Shown here: one piece after another, positions 63,675-64,000 of the stretch
How the letters are laid out: the number at the start of each line of letters is the position of its first letter
Position numbering within the stretch: the first letter of the stretch is position 1
Program-made: the position numbers and the translations under genes
Assembly: GCA_030684555.1 (NCBI GenBank)
Contig: JAUXVN010000112.1
Location: forward strand, 62,001 to 126,000
DNA length: 64,000 nt
Source: Ignavibacteria bacterium
GTDB taxonomy: Bacteria > Bacteroidota > Ignavibacteria > Ignavibacteriales > Ignavibacteriaceae
Reading direction: 5' to 3'
The notes under the pieces: model-generated
Told to the model about the DNA's origin: nothing
Databases searched by the model: none
The model's input: the letters and a program-made list of their open reading frames with translations, nothing else

Positions 63675-64000
63675 ATGGATGAATTTTTGGTCGAAGCGAT
63701 TAACGAAGCTAAAAAGGGATTATCTGAAGGGGGAATTCCGATTGGTTCAGTACTAATTAAAGATAACACAATTATTGGAAGAGGTCACAATAAGCGTGTT
63801 CAGGAAGCAAATCCAATGATTCATGCAGAAATTGATTGCTTAATGAATGCAGGTAGAATCGGCAGTTATAAAGATACAATACTATACTCAACTTTGATGC
63901 CGTGTTACCTTTGTGCCGGAGCTGCAGTTCAGTTCGGAATAAAAAAAGTTATTGTCGGAGAATCTGTCACTTTTCCAGGAGCAAAGGAATTTATGGAATC
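63675..64000 (+). CDS. Cytosine/nucleoside deaminase, FCY1-like (partial)
   Basis: First 108 codons of a zinc-dependent deaminase of the CDA superfamily; the gene runs off the right edge. The zinc-binding HAE motif is at His56 (MIHAEIDCL), and PCYLC near residue 79-83 provides the two cysteine ligands. The surrounding residues (GIPIGSVLIKD, GRGHNKR, GIKKVIVGESVTF) are closer to yeast-type cytosine deaminase FCY1 than to TadA. ATG 63675 has GGAG six bases upstream. Cytosine or guanine deaminase activity is a prediction; the missing C-terminus would help to decide. Confidence 0.85.
   Translation, partial: MDEFLVEAINEAKKGLSEGGIPIGSVLIKDNTIIGRGHNKRVQEANPMIHAEIDCLMNAGRIGSYKDTILYSTLMPCYLCAGAAVQFGIKKVIVGESVTFPGAKEFME

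Noticed and set aside
1-64000. tRNA, rRNA, CRISPR, prophage or full insertion sequence
   Set aside because: Reading by eye showed no cloverleaf, no regular repeat-spacer pattern and no transposase or integrase. Weak RNA structures could be missed without a covariance search.

Overview
This AT-rich window looks like a chromosomal contig from a member of the Ignavibacteria or a close relative in the Bacteroidota/Chlorobiota group. The evidence is four secreted proteins ending in type IX secretion (T9SS) sorting domains with the NYPNPFNPST signature, a DUF6029-like outer-membrane barrel, a GlmM of the type used by Bacteroidota, and a Bacteroidota-style TAnnTTTG promoter element in front of pstS. 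No tRNA, rRNA, CRISPR array, complete insertion sequence or prophage is visible.

Layout. 1-6870 (minus): one compact seven-gene transcription unit. Read in the direction of transcription it encodes a histidine kinase fused to a hydrogenase-like H-cluster domain, a lone receiver, a receiver-PAS-kinase, a second lone receiver, and then the NuoE-like, NuoF-like and HydA-like subunits of an NAD(H)-linked [FeFe]-hydrogenase (HydA is cut by the left edge). 7068-10901 (minus): aroB, aroK and a PpiD-like folding factor. 11040-16016: a TetR regulator converging on pstSCAB-phoU, which is preceded by a three-repeat Pho box. 16238-18550: a small membrane protein and a sodium:solute symporter. 18606-25347 (minus): a sensor kinase, a small Cys-rich protein, a CxCH exported protein, a GHL10-type secreted glycosidase, a small membrane protein and KamA. 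25519-28865 (plus): two T9SS cargo proteins. 28892-42145 (minus): a membrane protein, then mtaB, rpsA, cmk, dnaX, fRMsr and lon, then a very large hybrid kinase. 42285-47575 (plus): pruA, sucC, a TPR protein and aroE. 47610-51874: two divergent aminotransferases, the second overlapping pckA. 52134-57162 (plus): secreted protein, TlpA thioredoxin, DUF6029 barrel, membrane protein, glmM. 57278-64000 (plus): a TPR protein with three CbxX-type AAA+ modules, an ABC exporter pair and a partial cytosine-deaminase-like protein.

How the genes fit together. The hydrogenase operon looks like a self-contained H2/redox sensing and metabolism module whose four signalling proteins have no DNA-binding domain. 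pruA, sucC, the aminotransferases and pckA fit growth on amino acids: proline and glutamate carbon goes into the TCA cycle, and oxaloacetate goes to PEP. The pst block handles phosphate scavenging. The T9SS cargo, glycosidase and barrel proteins fit an envelope built to degrade or bind polymers.

The observations most worth following are the hydrogenase phosphorelay with its altered sensor active site, the triple-AAA+ protein, the Pho box placed exactly 10 bp from a -7 element, a likely CTG start codon, and an A7 run in dnaX positioned to make a short gamma-like product.
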